Counted from the stretch's first letter, positions 1 to 6,470 are shown. The stretch: DNA of 6,957 nucleotides from Frankiales bacterium (GCA_025966295.1 JAOPVD010000123.1:1-6957), one strand, 5' to 3'. Numbers and translations are program-made. The notes: generated by a model from the letters alone, not told the origin.

Positions 1-983
1 TGCTCCAGCCGACCGTGCCGGGCTGGACGGTCGAGACCGTCGGCGACGACATCTGCTGGATGCGCTTCGGTGAGGATGGCCGGCTCTACGCCATCAACCC
101 GGAGGCCGGCTTCTTCGGCGTCGCCCCGGGCACCGGCGAGGACACCAACGCCAACGCCGTGAAGACCTTCTACGGCAACAGCATCTTCACCAACGTCGCG
201 CTCACCGACGACGGCGACGTGTGGTGGGAGGGCCTCACCGACGAGGCACCCGCGCACCTCACCGACTGGAAGGGCAACGACTGGACGCCCGCCAGCGAGA
301 CCCCGGCGGCGCACCCCAACGCCCGCTTCACCACCCCGGCCGGGCAGTGCCCGACCATCGCGCCGGAGTGGGAGGACCCGAAGGGCGTCCCGATCAGCGC
401 GATCCTGTTCGGCGGCCGCCGCGCCACCGCCGTGCCGCTGGTCACCGAGTCCTTCGACTGGGAGCACGGCGTCTTCATGGGCATGACGGTCTCCTCCGAG
501 ACCACCGCCGCCGCGGCCGGCGCCATCGGCCAGCTGCGCCGCGACCCGTTCGCGATGCTGCCGTTCTGCGGCTACAACATGGGCGACTACGCCGGCCACT
601 GGCTCGAGATCGGGCAGGCCACCGACGCCGACAAGCTGCCCCGCATCTACGCCGTCAACTGGTTCCGCAAGGACGAGAACGGCAAGTGGCTGTGGCCCGG
701 CTTCGGGGAGAACAGCCGCGTCCTGAAGTGGATCGTCGACCGCCTCGAGGGCCGCGCCGAGGGCGTCGAGACCCCCATCGGCCGGGTGCCGGCGAAGGCC
801 GAGCTCGACCTGGACGGCCTCGCCATCGAGGACCGCGACCTCGACATCCTGCTCTCGGTCGACACCGAGATCTGGAAGCAGGAGGCCGGCCTCATCCCCG
901 AGTACTTCGAGCAGTTCGGCGGCCGCATGCCGCAGGCCCTCAAGGACCAGCACGCCTCGCTGGTGGAGCGCCTCGCCCGCTAG
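1..983 (+). CDS. pckG: Phosphoenolpyruvate carboxykinase (GTP), C-terminal part, 5' end cut by the window
   Basis: This is the GTP-dependent PEP carboxykinase, a cytosolic gluconeogenic enzyme that converts oxaloacetate and GTP to PEP, GDP and CO2. The open frame runs in from the left edge (first full codon at 3), leaving 326 residues of a family usually about 600 long. The GTG at 15 is internal, not a start. Fragment residues 13-16 (VGDD) are the kinase-2 metal-binding aspartates. FFGVAPGT is at 37-44, HPNARF at 104-109 and FGGRR at 136-140; the last two carry active-site arginines in the animal enzymes. The stretch NWFRKDENGKWLWPGFGEN at 219-237 is the guanine-binding aromatic pocket, with Trp where the human enzyme has Phe525. 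The P-loop lies just upstream, outside the window. The frame is intact to its TAG, and a stem-loop terminator follows 15 bp later. Family assignment is near certain. Confidence 0.97.
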   Translation, partial: LQPTVPGWTVETVGDDICWMRFGEDGRLYAINPEAGFFGVAPGTGEDTNANAVKTFYGNSIFTNVALTDDGDVWWEGLTDEAPAHLTDWKGNDWTPASETPAAHPNARFTTPAGQCPTIAPEWEDPKGVPISAILFGGRRATAVPLVTESFDWEHGVFMGMTVSSETTAAAAGAIGQLRRDPFAMLPFCGYNMGDYAGHWLEIGQATDADKLPRIYAVNWFRKDENGKWLWPGFGENSRVLKWIVDRLEGRAEGVETPIGRVPAKAELDLDGLAIEDRDLDILLSVDTEIWKQEAGLIPEYFEQFGGRMPQALKDQHASLVERLAR

Positions 984-998
984 GACCCGCCCGTACGA

Positions 999-1034
999 CG
1001 AAGCCCGCCGCCTCCTCCGAGGCGGCGGGCTTCG
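999..1034 (+). terminator. Stem-loop terminator after pckG
   Basis: A perfect inverted repeat: a 16-bp arm at 999-1014 pairs with 1019-1034 across a 4-base CTCC loop, with no mismatch. It starts 15 bp after the pckG stop. No T-run follows on the plus strand, which is common for actinobacterial terminators. The stem has AA/TT near its outer ends, so it could also act on the opposite strand. It probably insulates pckG from the next gene. Confidence 0.8.
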
Positions 1035-1104
1035 CTGCGTTCGGGAGCGGGCACAGGGGCCTCGATGCTTTGCCTACGGATGGGCGGGCGGTCAGGATGA
1101 TCAC

Positions 1105-1695
1105 GTGGCGGTTGTGACGTGTGCGGACGGGTCGGTGCTCACCGTCCAGCCGGTCCCGGTGCTGGACCGGGACGGCGTTCCCTACGAGGTGACGCTGCGG
1201 CTGCTGCGCGACGGCGAGCCGTTCGGGGAGGTGGGCGAGCGCTGCGGGTACTTCCTGGCCTCGACCGCGGCCCGGCTGCGGGCCGCCCGGGCGGCCGGTG
1301 AGGAGTACCCGGAGAGCAGCCTGGAGGCCGGGGTGCGGGCCTGGGCCGTGGACCTGCGGCTGGACGGCGACCAGACCTGGGAGGAGCTGCAGCGGTACCT
1401 GCCCCGGGACCGCGAGCTGTTCTGCTTCCGGGCCCGTGACCCCGACGACCTGTCGACGGTGGGGGAGCTGCGGGCCAGCCTGGAGGTGCAGCCGACCTGG
1501 ACCGGTACCGGCTGGGTGCTGCGCTGCCTCACCAGCCTGCGCTTCTGGGGGGCGGGCGGGCTCGGGGCCCGGGCGCTGCTCGACAGCGACCAGCTGCTGG
1601 AGTTCCTGGAGTCGCTCGTGCAGGATTTCGCGGCCGTCGGGGCCCGCTACGAGGCCGGCGAGGACGCCGCCGCCCTGCGCCGCCCGGTCGGATGA
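1105..1695 (+). CDS. Hypothetical protein, 196 aa, function not recognised
   Basis: I do not recognise this family. The GTG start at 1105 is supported by an AGGA (1094-1097) seven bases upstream and by strong third-position GC. The protein is acidic and soluble, with no signal peptide or membrane segment. The N-terminal 35 residues look like paired beta strands (VLTVQPVPVL; VPYEVTLRLL). An alanine- and arginine-rich helix follows at about 52-65. Residues 80-140 contain several aromatics (W80, W92, Y98, F106, F108, W132, W137), and the C-terminus has a predicted helix at about 160-182 (DSDQLLEFLESLVQDF). Mixed strands ending in a helix occur in many small actinobacterial proteins of unknown role, including some immunity-type proteins, but that resemblance is weak. 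It sits alone between the pckG terminator and the next promoter-like site, so it is probably monocistronic. Existence as a gene is likely; function is unknown. Confidence 0.8.
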   Translation: MAVVTCADGSVLTVQPVPVLDRDGVPYEVTLRLLRDGEPFGEVGERCGYFLASTAARLRAARAAGEEYPESSLEAGVRAWAVDLRLDGDQTWEELQRYLPRDRELFCFRARDPDDLSTVGELRASLEVQPTWTGTGWVLRCLTSLRFWGAGGLGARALLDSDQLLEFLESLVQDFAAVGARYEAGEDAAALRRPVG

Positions 1696-1727
1696 GCCGC
1701 TTTTCCTCGCCGGAGGGTCGACGGCGA

Positions 1728-1733
1728 TAGGCT
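1728..1733 (+). promoter_or_regulatory. Possible -10 box (TAGGCT) for the prenyltransferase-hydrolase pair
   Basis: TAGGCT, within GATAGGCT, resembles actinobacterial housekeeping -10 boxes (TAnnnT) and stands out in very GC-rich sequence. It lies 21 bp upstream of the ATG at 1755, which would give a leader of roughly 15 bases containing only the ribosome binding site. No convincing -35 box is seen; TTTTCC at 1701-1706 is too far away (21 bp). The call rests on the -10 box and position alone. Confidence 0.35.
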
Positions 1734-1743
1734 GCCCAGTCGG

Positions 1744-1750
1744 AAGGAGG
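1744..1750 (+). promoter_or_regulatory. Strong ribosome binding site of the cis-prenyltransferase
   Basis: AAGGAGG is a full match to the anti-Shine-Dalgarno sequence, four bases before the ATG at 1755. It is the best ribosome binding site in the window and fixes the start codon. Confidence 0.8.
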
Positions 1751-1754
1751 GCGG

Positions 1755-2525
1755 ATGGGCCTGCGCGACCTCGTGTACGGCGCGTACGAGCGGCGGCTCG
1801 CCTCGTCGCTGCAGCGCTCCGGAGCCCCCGTCCCGCGGCACGTCGGGGTCATCCTGGACGGCAACCGGCGGTGGGCCAGGTCGGTCGGCGCGTCCTCGCA
1901 CGAAGGCCACCAGCGCGGCGCCGACAAGATCGTCGATCTGCTGCAGTGGTGCGACGAGGCCGGCGTCGAGGTCGTCACGCTGTGGCTGCTGAGCACCGAC
2001 AACCTGGCCCGGCCGGAGGCCGAGCTCGCGACCCTGCTGCGCATCATCGAGAACGTCGTCATCGACCTGGCCCGGCCGGAGAACCGCTGGACCCTCAACG
2101 TGGTCGGTGCGCTCGACCTGCTGCCGGCCGACACCTCCCGCACCCTGAAGGAGGCGGCCGAGGGCACCGGCGGCCGTCCGGGCGTGCTCGTCAACGTCGC
2201 GATCTGCTACGGCGGCCGCCGCGAGATCGCCGACGCCGTCCGCTCGATGCTGCAGGCGCACGCCGCCGCCGGCACCTCGTTGGAGGAGGTCGCCGAGCTG
2301 CTCGACGTCGAGCACATCGCGGAGCACCTCTACACCCGCGGCCAGCCCGACCCCGACCTGGTAATCCGCACGAGCGGCGAGCAGCGGCTCGGCGGCTTCC
2401 TGCTCTGGCAGAGCGCGCACAGCGAGTTCTACTTCTGCGACGCCTACTGGCCGGACTTCCGGCACGTCGACTTCCTGCGCGCGCTGCGGGCGTACGCGGC
2501 CCGGCAGCGCCGGTTCGGGGCATAG
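1755..2525 (+). CDS. uppS: Cis-prenyltransferase (UppS family), probably short-chain Z-farnesyl diphosphate synthase type
   Basis: A 256-aa soluble cis-prenyltransferase, which condenses isopentenyl diphosphate with an allylic diphosphate in Z configuration for the polyprenyl-phosphate pathway. The signature HVGVILDGNRRWAR spans 29-42, with catalytic Asp35. His52 follows at the same spacing as His43 of E. coli UppS. The C-terminal substrate motif DLVIRTSGEQR (201-211) supplies Arg205 and Arg211, and Glu224 matches the E. coli metal-ligand Glu213. LLSTDNL (78-84) replaces the FSSENW of long-chain enzymes. Together with the C-terminal FRHVDFLRALR, this closely recalls M. tuberculosis Rv1086, a Z,E-farnesyl diphosphate synthase in which a leucine in this region limits chain length. 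A short product is therefore likely but inferred. Oddly, the position of E. coli Ser202 is Gly213. A hydrolase gene starts 7 bp after the stop, so the two are probably co-transcribed. A second, long-chain synthase would be expected elsewhere in the genome. Confidence 0.93.
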   Translation: MGLRDLVYGAYERRLASSLQRSGAPVPRHVGVILDGNRRWARSVGASSHEGHQRGADKIVDLLQWCDEAGVEVVTLWLLSTDNLARPEAELATLLRIIENVVIDLARPENRWTLNVVGALDLLPADTSRTLKEAAEGTGGRPGVLVNVAICYGGRREIADAVRSMLQAHAAAGTSLEEVAELLDVEHIAEHLYTRGQPDPDLVIRTSGEQRLGGFLLWQSAHSEFYFCDAYWPDFRHVDFLRALRAYAARQRRFGA

Positions 2526-2532
2526 TTCCCGG

Positions 2533-3435
2533 GTGCCCCTCGACCCTCAGGTTGCTGCCCTGCTCGCCGCGCTCCCGCCGCACGTCCCCGCCAGCCGGCT
2601 GACGCCGGCCGAGCACCGGACCCAGTACGCCGAGGTGGTCGCGCTCCGGCGCGGCGCCGGCTACGTCCCGGACATCGTCGGCAGCTCGGTCGACGTCGAC
2701 GTGCACGGCGTGCCGTGCCGGCTGCACCGCCCGGCCGGGGGCGACCGGCCGCACCTGCTGGTCTACCTGCACGGCGGCGGCTGGGTGGTCGGTGGCCTGG
2801 AGTCGCACGAGATGGTCGCCCGGTCGCTGTGCGCCCGCGGTGGCTTCGCGGTCCTGGCCGTCGACTACCGGCTCGCGCCCGAGCACCCGTTCCCGGCGCC
2901 GCTGGAGGACTGCCTCACCGTCGCCCGTTGGGCGGGGGAGCAGGACTTCGCCTCGGTGGCGGTCGGCGGCGACAGCGCCGGCGGCACCCTGGCGGCGGCG
3001 GTGGCGCGGGTGTTCCGCGCCGAGGGCCGGCCGCTGTCCGGCCAGCTGCTCGTCTACCCCGTCCTGGACGCCGGCATGTCCTCGGCGTCGTACCGGGAGA
3101 ACGGCACCGGTTTCGGGCTGGAGGCCGACGACATGCGCTGGTACTGGGAGCAGTACGCCGGCAGCCACCCCACGGACGACCCGCTGCTGTCGCCAGCGGC
3201 GGCGACCGACCTGGCCGGGTTGGCGCCGGCGGTGGTGGCGACCGCGGAGTACGACGTGCTGCGTGACGAGGGCGACCGCTACGCCGACCGGCTGGCGGCC
3301 GCGGGGGTGCCGGTGTGGCACCGCCGGTACGCCGGTCTGACGCACGGCTTCTTCGGCCAGAGCGGCACCGTGGCGGCCGCGGACGCCGCGTTGACCGAGA
3401 TCGCCCTGGCCGTGCGGGACGTCTGCGCCCGCTGA
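2533..3435 (+). CDS. Alpha/beta hydrolase, HSL (family IV) esterase/lipase type
   Basis: A 300-aa carboxylester hydrolase of the hormone-sensitive-lipase family. The oxyanion-hole motif HGGGW is at 80-84, followed by DYRLAPEHPFPAPLEDC (111-127), typical of this family. The nucleophile elbow GDSAGG (146-151) places the catalytic Ser at 148. The acid is Asp241 in EYDVLRDEG and the base is His271 in LTHGFF, so the triad is complete. There is no signal peptide or membrane segment, so it is probably cytosolic. Length is normal for the family. The start is GTG 2533, seven bases after the prenyltransferase stop. No good Shine-Dalgarno is seen (GGGG at 2517-2520 is 12 bases upstream), so translation may rely on coupling to the upstream gene. 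The substrate cannot be read from sequence; short acyl esters are usual. A link to isoprenoid metabolism is suggested only by position. Confidence 0.92.
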   Translation: MPLDPQVAALLAALPPHVPASRLTPAEHRTQYAEVVALRRGAGYVPDIVGSSVDVDVHGVPCRLHRPAGGDRPHLLVYLHGGGWVVGGLESHEMVARSLCARGGFAVLAVDYRLAPEHPFPAPLEDCLTVARWAGEQDFASVAVGGDSAGGTLAAAVARVFRAEGRPLSGQLLVYPVLDAGMSSASYRENGTGFGLEADDMRWYWEQYAGSHPTDDPLLSPAAATDLAGLAPAVVATAEYDVLRDEGDRYADRLAAAGVPVWHRRYAGLTHGFFGQSGTVAAADAALTEIALAVRDVCAR

Positions 3436-3648
3436 CCGTTCTGGTCACGCGCTGTTCATCGCCGTCACCCGGGTCGGCCCGCGTGTCGTCCCACCGCGGG
3501 GTCGGGCGTGTCCTTACCGTCGACCTCGGTGGTGGGGCAACCCGTCCCGCCGCTCGGGAGGCCCGGTTGCGCGCAGCTGCGTGTGAGGAGGGCCGAGACC
3601 CGGCCCTCGTGGCCCGGTCCCGGTCCTGACCTCGAGGGGGCCCGCTGC
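3436..3648 (+). promoter_or_regulatory. Structured leader region upstream of phoH2
   Basis: This 213-bp gap holds several inverted repeats. TGACC/GGTCA (3433-3437 and 3443-3447) overlaps the hydrolase stop. A nested stem pairs GCAACC (3537-3542) with GGTTGC (3565-3570), with TCCCG (3545-3549) and CGGGA (3555-3559) inside it. A 10-bp palindrome CGCAGCTGCG lies at 3572-3581, and an 8-bp stem GAGGGCCG/CGGCCCTC at 3588-3595 and 3601-3608. A possible -10 box TACCGT at 3515-3520, without a clear -35, would put all these hairpins except the first in the phoH2 5' UTR. No strong terminator for the hydrolase is visible. Hairpins arise easily at this GC content, so a regulatory role is inference. Confidence 0.4.
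3634..3640 (+). promoter_or_regulatory. Ribosome binding site that sets the phoH2 start
   Basis: GAGGGGG lies eight bases before the ATG at 3649. The open frame continues upstream to a GTG at 3508, but the protein encoded there is proline-rich and unlike the PIN domain. This site and the conserved STKTFVLDTSVLL beginning favour 3649. Confidence 0.65.
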
Positions 3649-4935
3649 ATGTCCACCAAGACCTTCGTTCTCGACACCTCGGTACTGCTTTCCGACCCCG
3701 GCGCGATGGGCCGGTTCGCGGAGCACGAAGTGATCGTCCCGCTGGTGGTCATCTCCGAGCTGGAGGGCAAACGCGACCACCCCGAGCTGGGCTGGTTCGC
3801 CCGGCAGGCGCTGCGCGTGCTCGACGACCTGCGCATCGAGCACGGCCGGCTCGACCAGCCGCTGCCGCTCGGTCAGGGCACCCTGCGGGTCGAGCTCAAC
3901 CACTCCTCGACCGAGGGGCTGCCGGCCGGCTTCCGGGTCGCCGACAACGACAGCCGGATCCTGGCGGTGGCGTTCAACCTCGCGGCCGAGGGCCAGGACG
4001 TGGTGCTGGTCAGCAAGGACCTGCCGCTGCGCGTCAAGGCCGCCTCCATCGGCCTCACCGCCCAGGAGTACCGGGCCGAGCTGGCGCCGTCGACCGGCTG
4101 GACCGGCATGGCTGAGCTGACCGTCGAGGCGGCCGACCTGGACGCGCTCTACGAGCAGGGCCGCCTCGAGCTGCCAGAGGCCCGCGAGCTGCCGACCCAC
4201 ACCGGCCTGGTGCTGCTGTCCGACCGCGGCTCCGGCCTCGGCCGGGTGGCGCCCGACAAGTCGGTGCGGCTGGTCCGCGGCGACCGCGACGCCTTCGGGG
4301 TGCACGGCCGGTCGGCCGAGCAGCGGGTCGCCATCGAGCTGCTGCTCGACCCCGAGATCGGCATCGTCTCCCTCGGCGGCCGGGCCGGCACCGGCAAGTC
4401 CGCACTCGCGCTGTGCGCCGGTCTGGAGTCGGTGCTCGAGCGGCGCTCGCAGAAGAAGGTCGTGGTGTTCCGGCCGCTCTACGCCGTCGGCGGCCAGGAG
4501 CTCGGCTACCTGCCGGGCGACGCCTCCGAGAAGATGGGGCCCTGGGCGCAGGCGGTCTTCGACACCCTCGGGGCGCTGGTGCAGCCGGAGGTCGTCGAGG
4601 AGGTCATGGCCCGCGGCCTGCTCGAGGTGCTGCCGCTCACCCACATCCGCGGCCGCTCCCTGCACGACGCCTTCGTCATCGTGGACGAGGCCCAGTCGCT
4701 CGAGCGCGGCGTGCTGCTCACCGTGCTGTCCCGGCTGGGCCAGGGCTCCCGGGTGGTGCTCACCCACGACGTCGCGCAGCGCGACAACCTGCGGGTCGGC
4801 CGGCACGACGGGGTCGCGGCCGTCATCGAGGCGCTCAAGGGGCACCCGCTGTTCGCCCACATCACGCTCACCCGGTCGGAGCGCTCGCCCATCGCGGCGC
4901 TGGTCACCGAGATGCTGGAGGACCTGCCGCTGTAG
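3649..4935 (+). CDS. phoH2: PhoH2: PIN-domain plus PhoH-type ATPase (RNA helicase/RNase)
   Basis: A 428-aa cytosolic protein that fuses an N-terminal PIN nuclease domain (about 1-145) to a C-terminal PhoH ATPase (about 205-428). Mycobacterial PhoH2, of nearly the same length, has been reported as an ATP-dependent RNA helicase and RNase. PIN acidic residues are visible: Asp9 in FVLDTSVLL, Glu37 in SELEGKR, Asp99/Asp101 in VADND and Asp124 in SKD. The ATPase has Walker A GRAGTGKS (244-251, Lys250), Walker B VIVDEAQ (343-349, Asp346/Glu347) and a downstream LTHDVAQRDN motif (371-380), where single-domain PhoH proteins usually have TGD. The C-terminal RSERSPIAALV is typical of actinobacterial PhoH2. 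No key residue is missing, so both activities are probably retained. It stands alone in its direction, with a hairpin-rich leader before it and a strong stem-loop after it, and converges on fumarase. Confidence 0.95.
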   Translation: MSTKTFVLDTSVLLSDPGAMGRFAEHEVIVPLVVISELEGKRDHPELGWFARQALRVLDDLRIEHGRLDQPLPLGQGTLRVELNHSSTEGLPAGFRVADNDSRILAVAFNLAAEGQDVVLVSKDLPLRVKAASIGLTAQEYRAELAPSTGWTGMAELTVEAADLDALYEQGRLELPEARELPTHTGLVLLSDRGSGLGRVAPDKSVRLVRGDRDAFGVHGRSAEQRVAIELLLDPEIGIVSLGGRAGTGKSALALCAGLESVLERRSQKKVVVFRPLYAVGGQELGYLPGDASEKMGPWAQAVFDTLGALVQPEVVEEVMARGLLEVLPLTHIRGRSLHDAFVIVDEAQSLERGVLLTVLSRLGQGSRVVLTHDVAQRDNLRVGRHDGVAAVIEALKGHPLFAHITLTRSERSPIAALVTEMLEDLPL

Positions 4936-4941
4936 CCGCGC

Positions 4942-4958
4942 CGGCGAAAAGTTCGCCG
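4942..4958 (+). other. Small hairpin just after the phoH2 stop
   Basis: CGGCGAA (4942-4948) pairs with TTCGCCG (4952-4958) across a 3-base AAG loop, six bases after the phoH2 stop codon. It is a perfect 7-bp stem without a T-tract. It could be a weak terminator or a 3'-end stabiliser; the stronger stem at 5032-5075 is the better terminator. Confidence 0.4.
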
Positions 4959-5031
4959 CAGAGTGGTGCGTTCGGCGCGATCTGTGTCGTATCGTGCGGC
5001 ACAGGACGAGGGGGCGCCCTCGCCGTGGACC

Positions 5032-5075
5032 CCGAGGCCCGCTCTTCCCTGCTGGGTGGGAGGAGCGGGTCTCGG
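5032..5075 (+). terminator. Terminator between convergent phoH2 and fumarase
   Basis: An 18-bp stem (5032-5049 with 5058-5075) closes an 8-base loop TGCTGGGT and ends five bases before the fumarase stop codon. Two of the pairs (5037 with 5070, 5045 with 5062) are G-T in DNA. They form G-U wobbles in plus-strand RNA but A-C mismatches in minus-strand RNA. The stem is therefore fully paired only in transcripts from phoH2, followed by CTTGTCT. It may still stop fumarase transcripts less efficiently. A smaller stem, CGAGGG (5007-5012) with CCCTCG (5017-5022), precedes it. Confidence 0.75.
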
Positions 5076-5080
5076 CTTGT

Positions 5081-6454
5081 CTAGGCCGGCGGTCGGGTCA
5101 TCGCCAGCACGTCGAGCGCCGCGTCCAGCTGCTGCTGGGTGAGCCGCCCCTGCGCGACGTAGCCGCGCTCGTCGACGACCTCGCGGATCGTCTTGCCCTC
5201 CGCCACCGCCTGCTTGGCGACCGTCGCCGCCTCCTCGTAGCCGAGGTAGCGGTTGAGCGGGGTGACGATGCTCGGCGAGCTCTCGGCGAACCGCCGCATC
5301 CGGTCCAGGTCGGCGGTCAGGCCGTCGACGCACCGGTCGGCGAGCAGCCGGCTGACGTTGGCCAGCAGCCGCACCGACTCGAGCAGGTTGCGGCCGATGA
5401 CCGGCAGCATGACGTTCAGCTCGAGGTTGCCGGCGGCACCGCCGAACGCGACGGCGGCGTCGTTGCCGATGACCTGGGCGACCACCTGCGCGACCGCTTC
5501 GGGCACCACCGGGTTGACCTTGCCGGGCATGATGCTGGACCCCGGCTGCAGGTCGGGCAGGTGGATCTCGGCCAGTCCGGTCAGGGGGCCGCTGCTCATC
5601 CAGCGCAGGTCGTTGGCCACCTTGTGGAGGCCGACGGCGATGGTCCGCAGCACCCCGCTCAGCTCGACGAGGGAGTCGCGGGCGCCCTGCGCCTCGAAGT
5701 GGTTGCGCGCCTCCGACAGCGGCAGGCCGGTCCGGTCGCGCAGGTCGGCGATGACCTGCGCGGCGAAGCCGGCCGGGGTGTTGATGCCGGTCCCGACCGC
5801 GGTGCCGCCGAGCGGCAGCTCGCCGACCCGGGGGAGGACGGCGGCCAACCGCTCCACGCCGTACCGGGCCTGGGCGGCGTAGCCGCCGAGCTCCTGCCCG
5901 AGGGTGACGGGGGTGGCGTCCATCAGGTGGGTGCGGCCCGCCTTGACGGCGTCGACGTACTCGACGGCCTTGCGCTCGAAGGCCGTGGCGAGGTGCGCCA
6001 GGGCCGGCTGCAGCTGCTCACCGACGGCCTTCGCGGCGGCCAGGTGGATCGCGGACGGGAACACGTCGTTGCTGCTCTGGCTGGCGTTGACGTGGTCGTT
6101 GGGGTGCGCGCCGGCGAGCGTGGACAGCACCTCGTTGACGTTCATGTTGGTGCTGGTGCCGCTGCCGGTCTGGAACACGTCGACGGGGAACTGGTCGGCG
6201 TGCTCACCGCGCTCCACCGCGGCCGCGGCGTCCGAGATCGCCTGCGCCACCGCGGGTTCGAGCACCCCGAGCTGCCCGTTGACCCGGGCGGCGGCGCCCT
6301 TGATGGCGGCCAGCGCCTGAATGAGGGCGGGCTCGACCCGCAGTCCGCTGACCGGGAAGTTCGCGACCGCCCGTTGCGTCTGCGCCCGCCAGAGGGCGTC
6401 CCGCGGGACCTGGACGTCGCCCATGCTGTCGCGCTCGGTACGCCACTCCGTCAT
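5081..6454 (-). CDS. fumC: Class II fumarate hydratase
   Basis: A 457-aa iron-independent fumarase, a homotetrameric TCA-cycle enzyme interconverting fumarate and L-malate in the cytosol. Family signatures are complete: TGSGTSTNMNVNE (96-108), SQSSNDVFPSA (125-135), GRTHLMDATPVTLGQE (173-188) with His177 as the likely catalytic partner, and the superfamily signature GSSIMPGKVNP (305-315) with catalytic Ser306. The NPVVPEAVAQV that follows is typical of actinobacterial fumarases. Fumarase is preferred over the related aspartase and argininosuccinate lyase because of HLMDATP and the match to the M. tuberculosis Fum C-terminus (LDVLAMT). The ATG at 6454 is chosen because a strong ribosome binding site lies seven bases upstream. 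An in-frame ATG nine codons earlier would place that site inside the gene. It converges on phoH2 and is divergent from the AbiEi-like gene. The 213-bp upstream region with repeated dyads is the likely control region. Confidence 0.96.
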   Translation of the reverse strand: MTEWRTERDSMGDVQVPRDALWRAQTQRAVANFPVSGLRVEPALIQALAAIKGAAARVNGQLGVLEPAVAQAISDAAAAVERGEHADQFPVDVFQTGSGTSTNMNVNEVLSTLAGAHPNDHVNASQSSNDVFPSAIHLAAAKAVGEQLQPALAHLATAFERKAVEYVDAVKAGRTHLMDATPVTLGQELGGYAAQARYGVERLAAVLPRVGELPLGGTAVGTGINTPAGFAAQVIADLRDRTGLPLSEARNHFEAQGARDSLVELSGVLRTIAVGLHKVANDLRWMSSGPLTGLAEIHLPDLQPGSSIMPGKVNPVVPEAVAQVVAQVIGNDAAVAFGGAAGNLELNVMLPVIGRNLLESVRLLANVSRLLADRCVDGLTADLDRMRRFAESSPSIVTPLNRYLGYEEAATVAKQAVAEGKTIREVVDERGYVAQGRLTQQQLDAALDVLAMTRPPA

Positions 6455-6461
6455 GCCCCCA

Positions 6462-6470
6462 TCCTCCCCC
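6462..6470 (-). promoter_or_regulatory. Ribosome binding site that sets the fumarase start
   Basis: Read on the minus strand the sequence is GGGGGAGGA, seven bases before the ATG at 6454. It selects this ATG over the in-frame ATG 27 bases upstream and over the internal Met11. Confidence 0.7.

Noticed and set aside
1075..1080. TACGGA as a -10 box for the 196-aa protein
   Set aside because: No -35 partner at a suitable distance, and a weak match to TAnnnT.
1298..2602. 434-codon plus-strand frame across the hypothetical protein and prenyltransferase
   Set aside because: Arg/Pro-rich out-of-frame translation overlapping two better-supported genes.
2191..3345. 384-codon minus-strand frame opposite the hydrolase
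   Set aside because: Arg-rich shadow of a hydrolase with an intact catalytic triad.
3433..3447. TGACC-N5-GGTCA dyad at the hydrolase stop as an operator or terminator
   Set aside because: Only five base pairs, overlapping the stop codon, with no second copy; too short to call.
3514..4860. Long minus-strand open frame opposite phoH2
   Set aside because: It mirrors phoH2, which has complete catalytic motifs. The antisense product is repetitive Gly/Arg/Ala/Gln sequence without motifs.
3508..4935. phoH2 starting at GTG 3508 (475 aa)
   Set aside because: The ribosome binding site at 3634-3640 and the usual PIN-domain beginning favour ATG 3649; the 47-residue extension looks non-coding.
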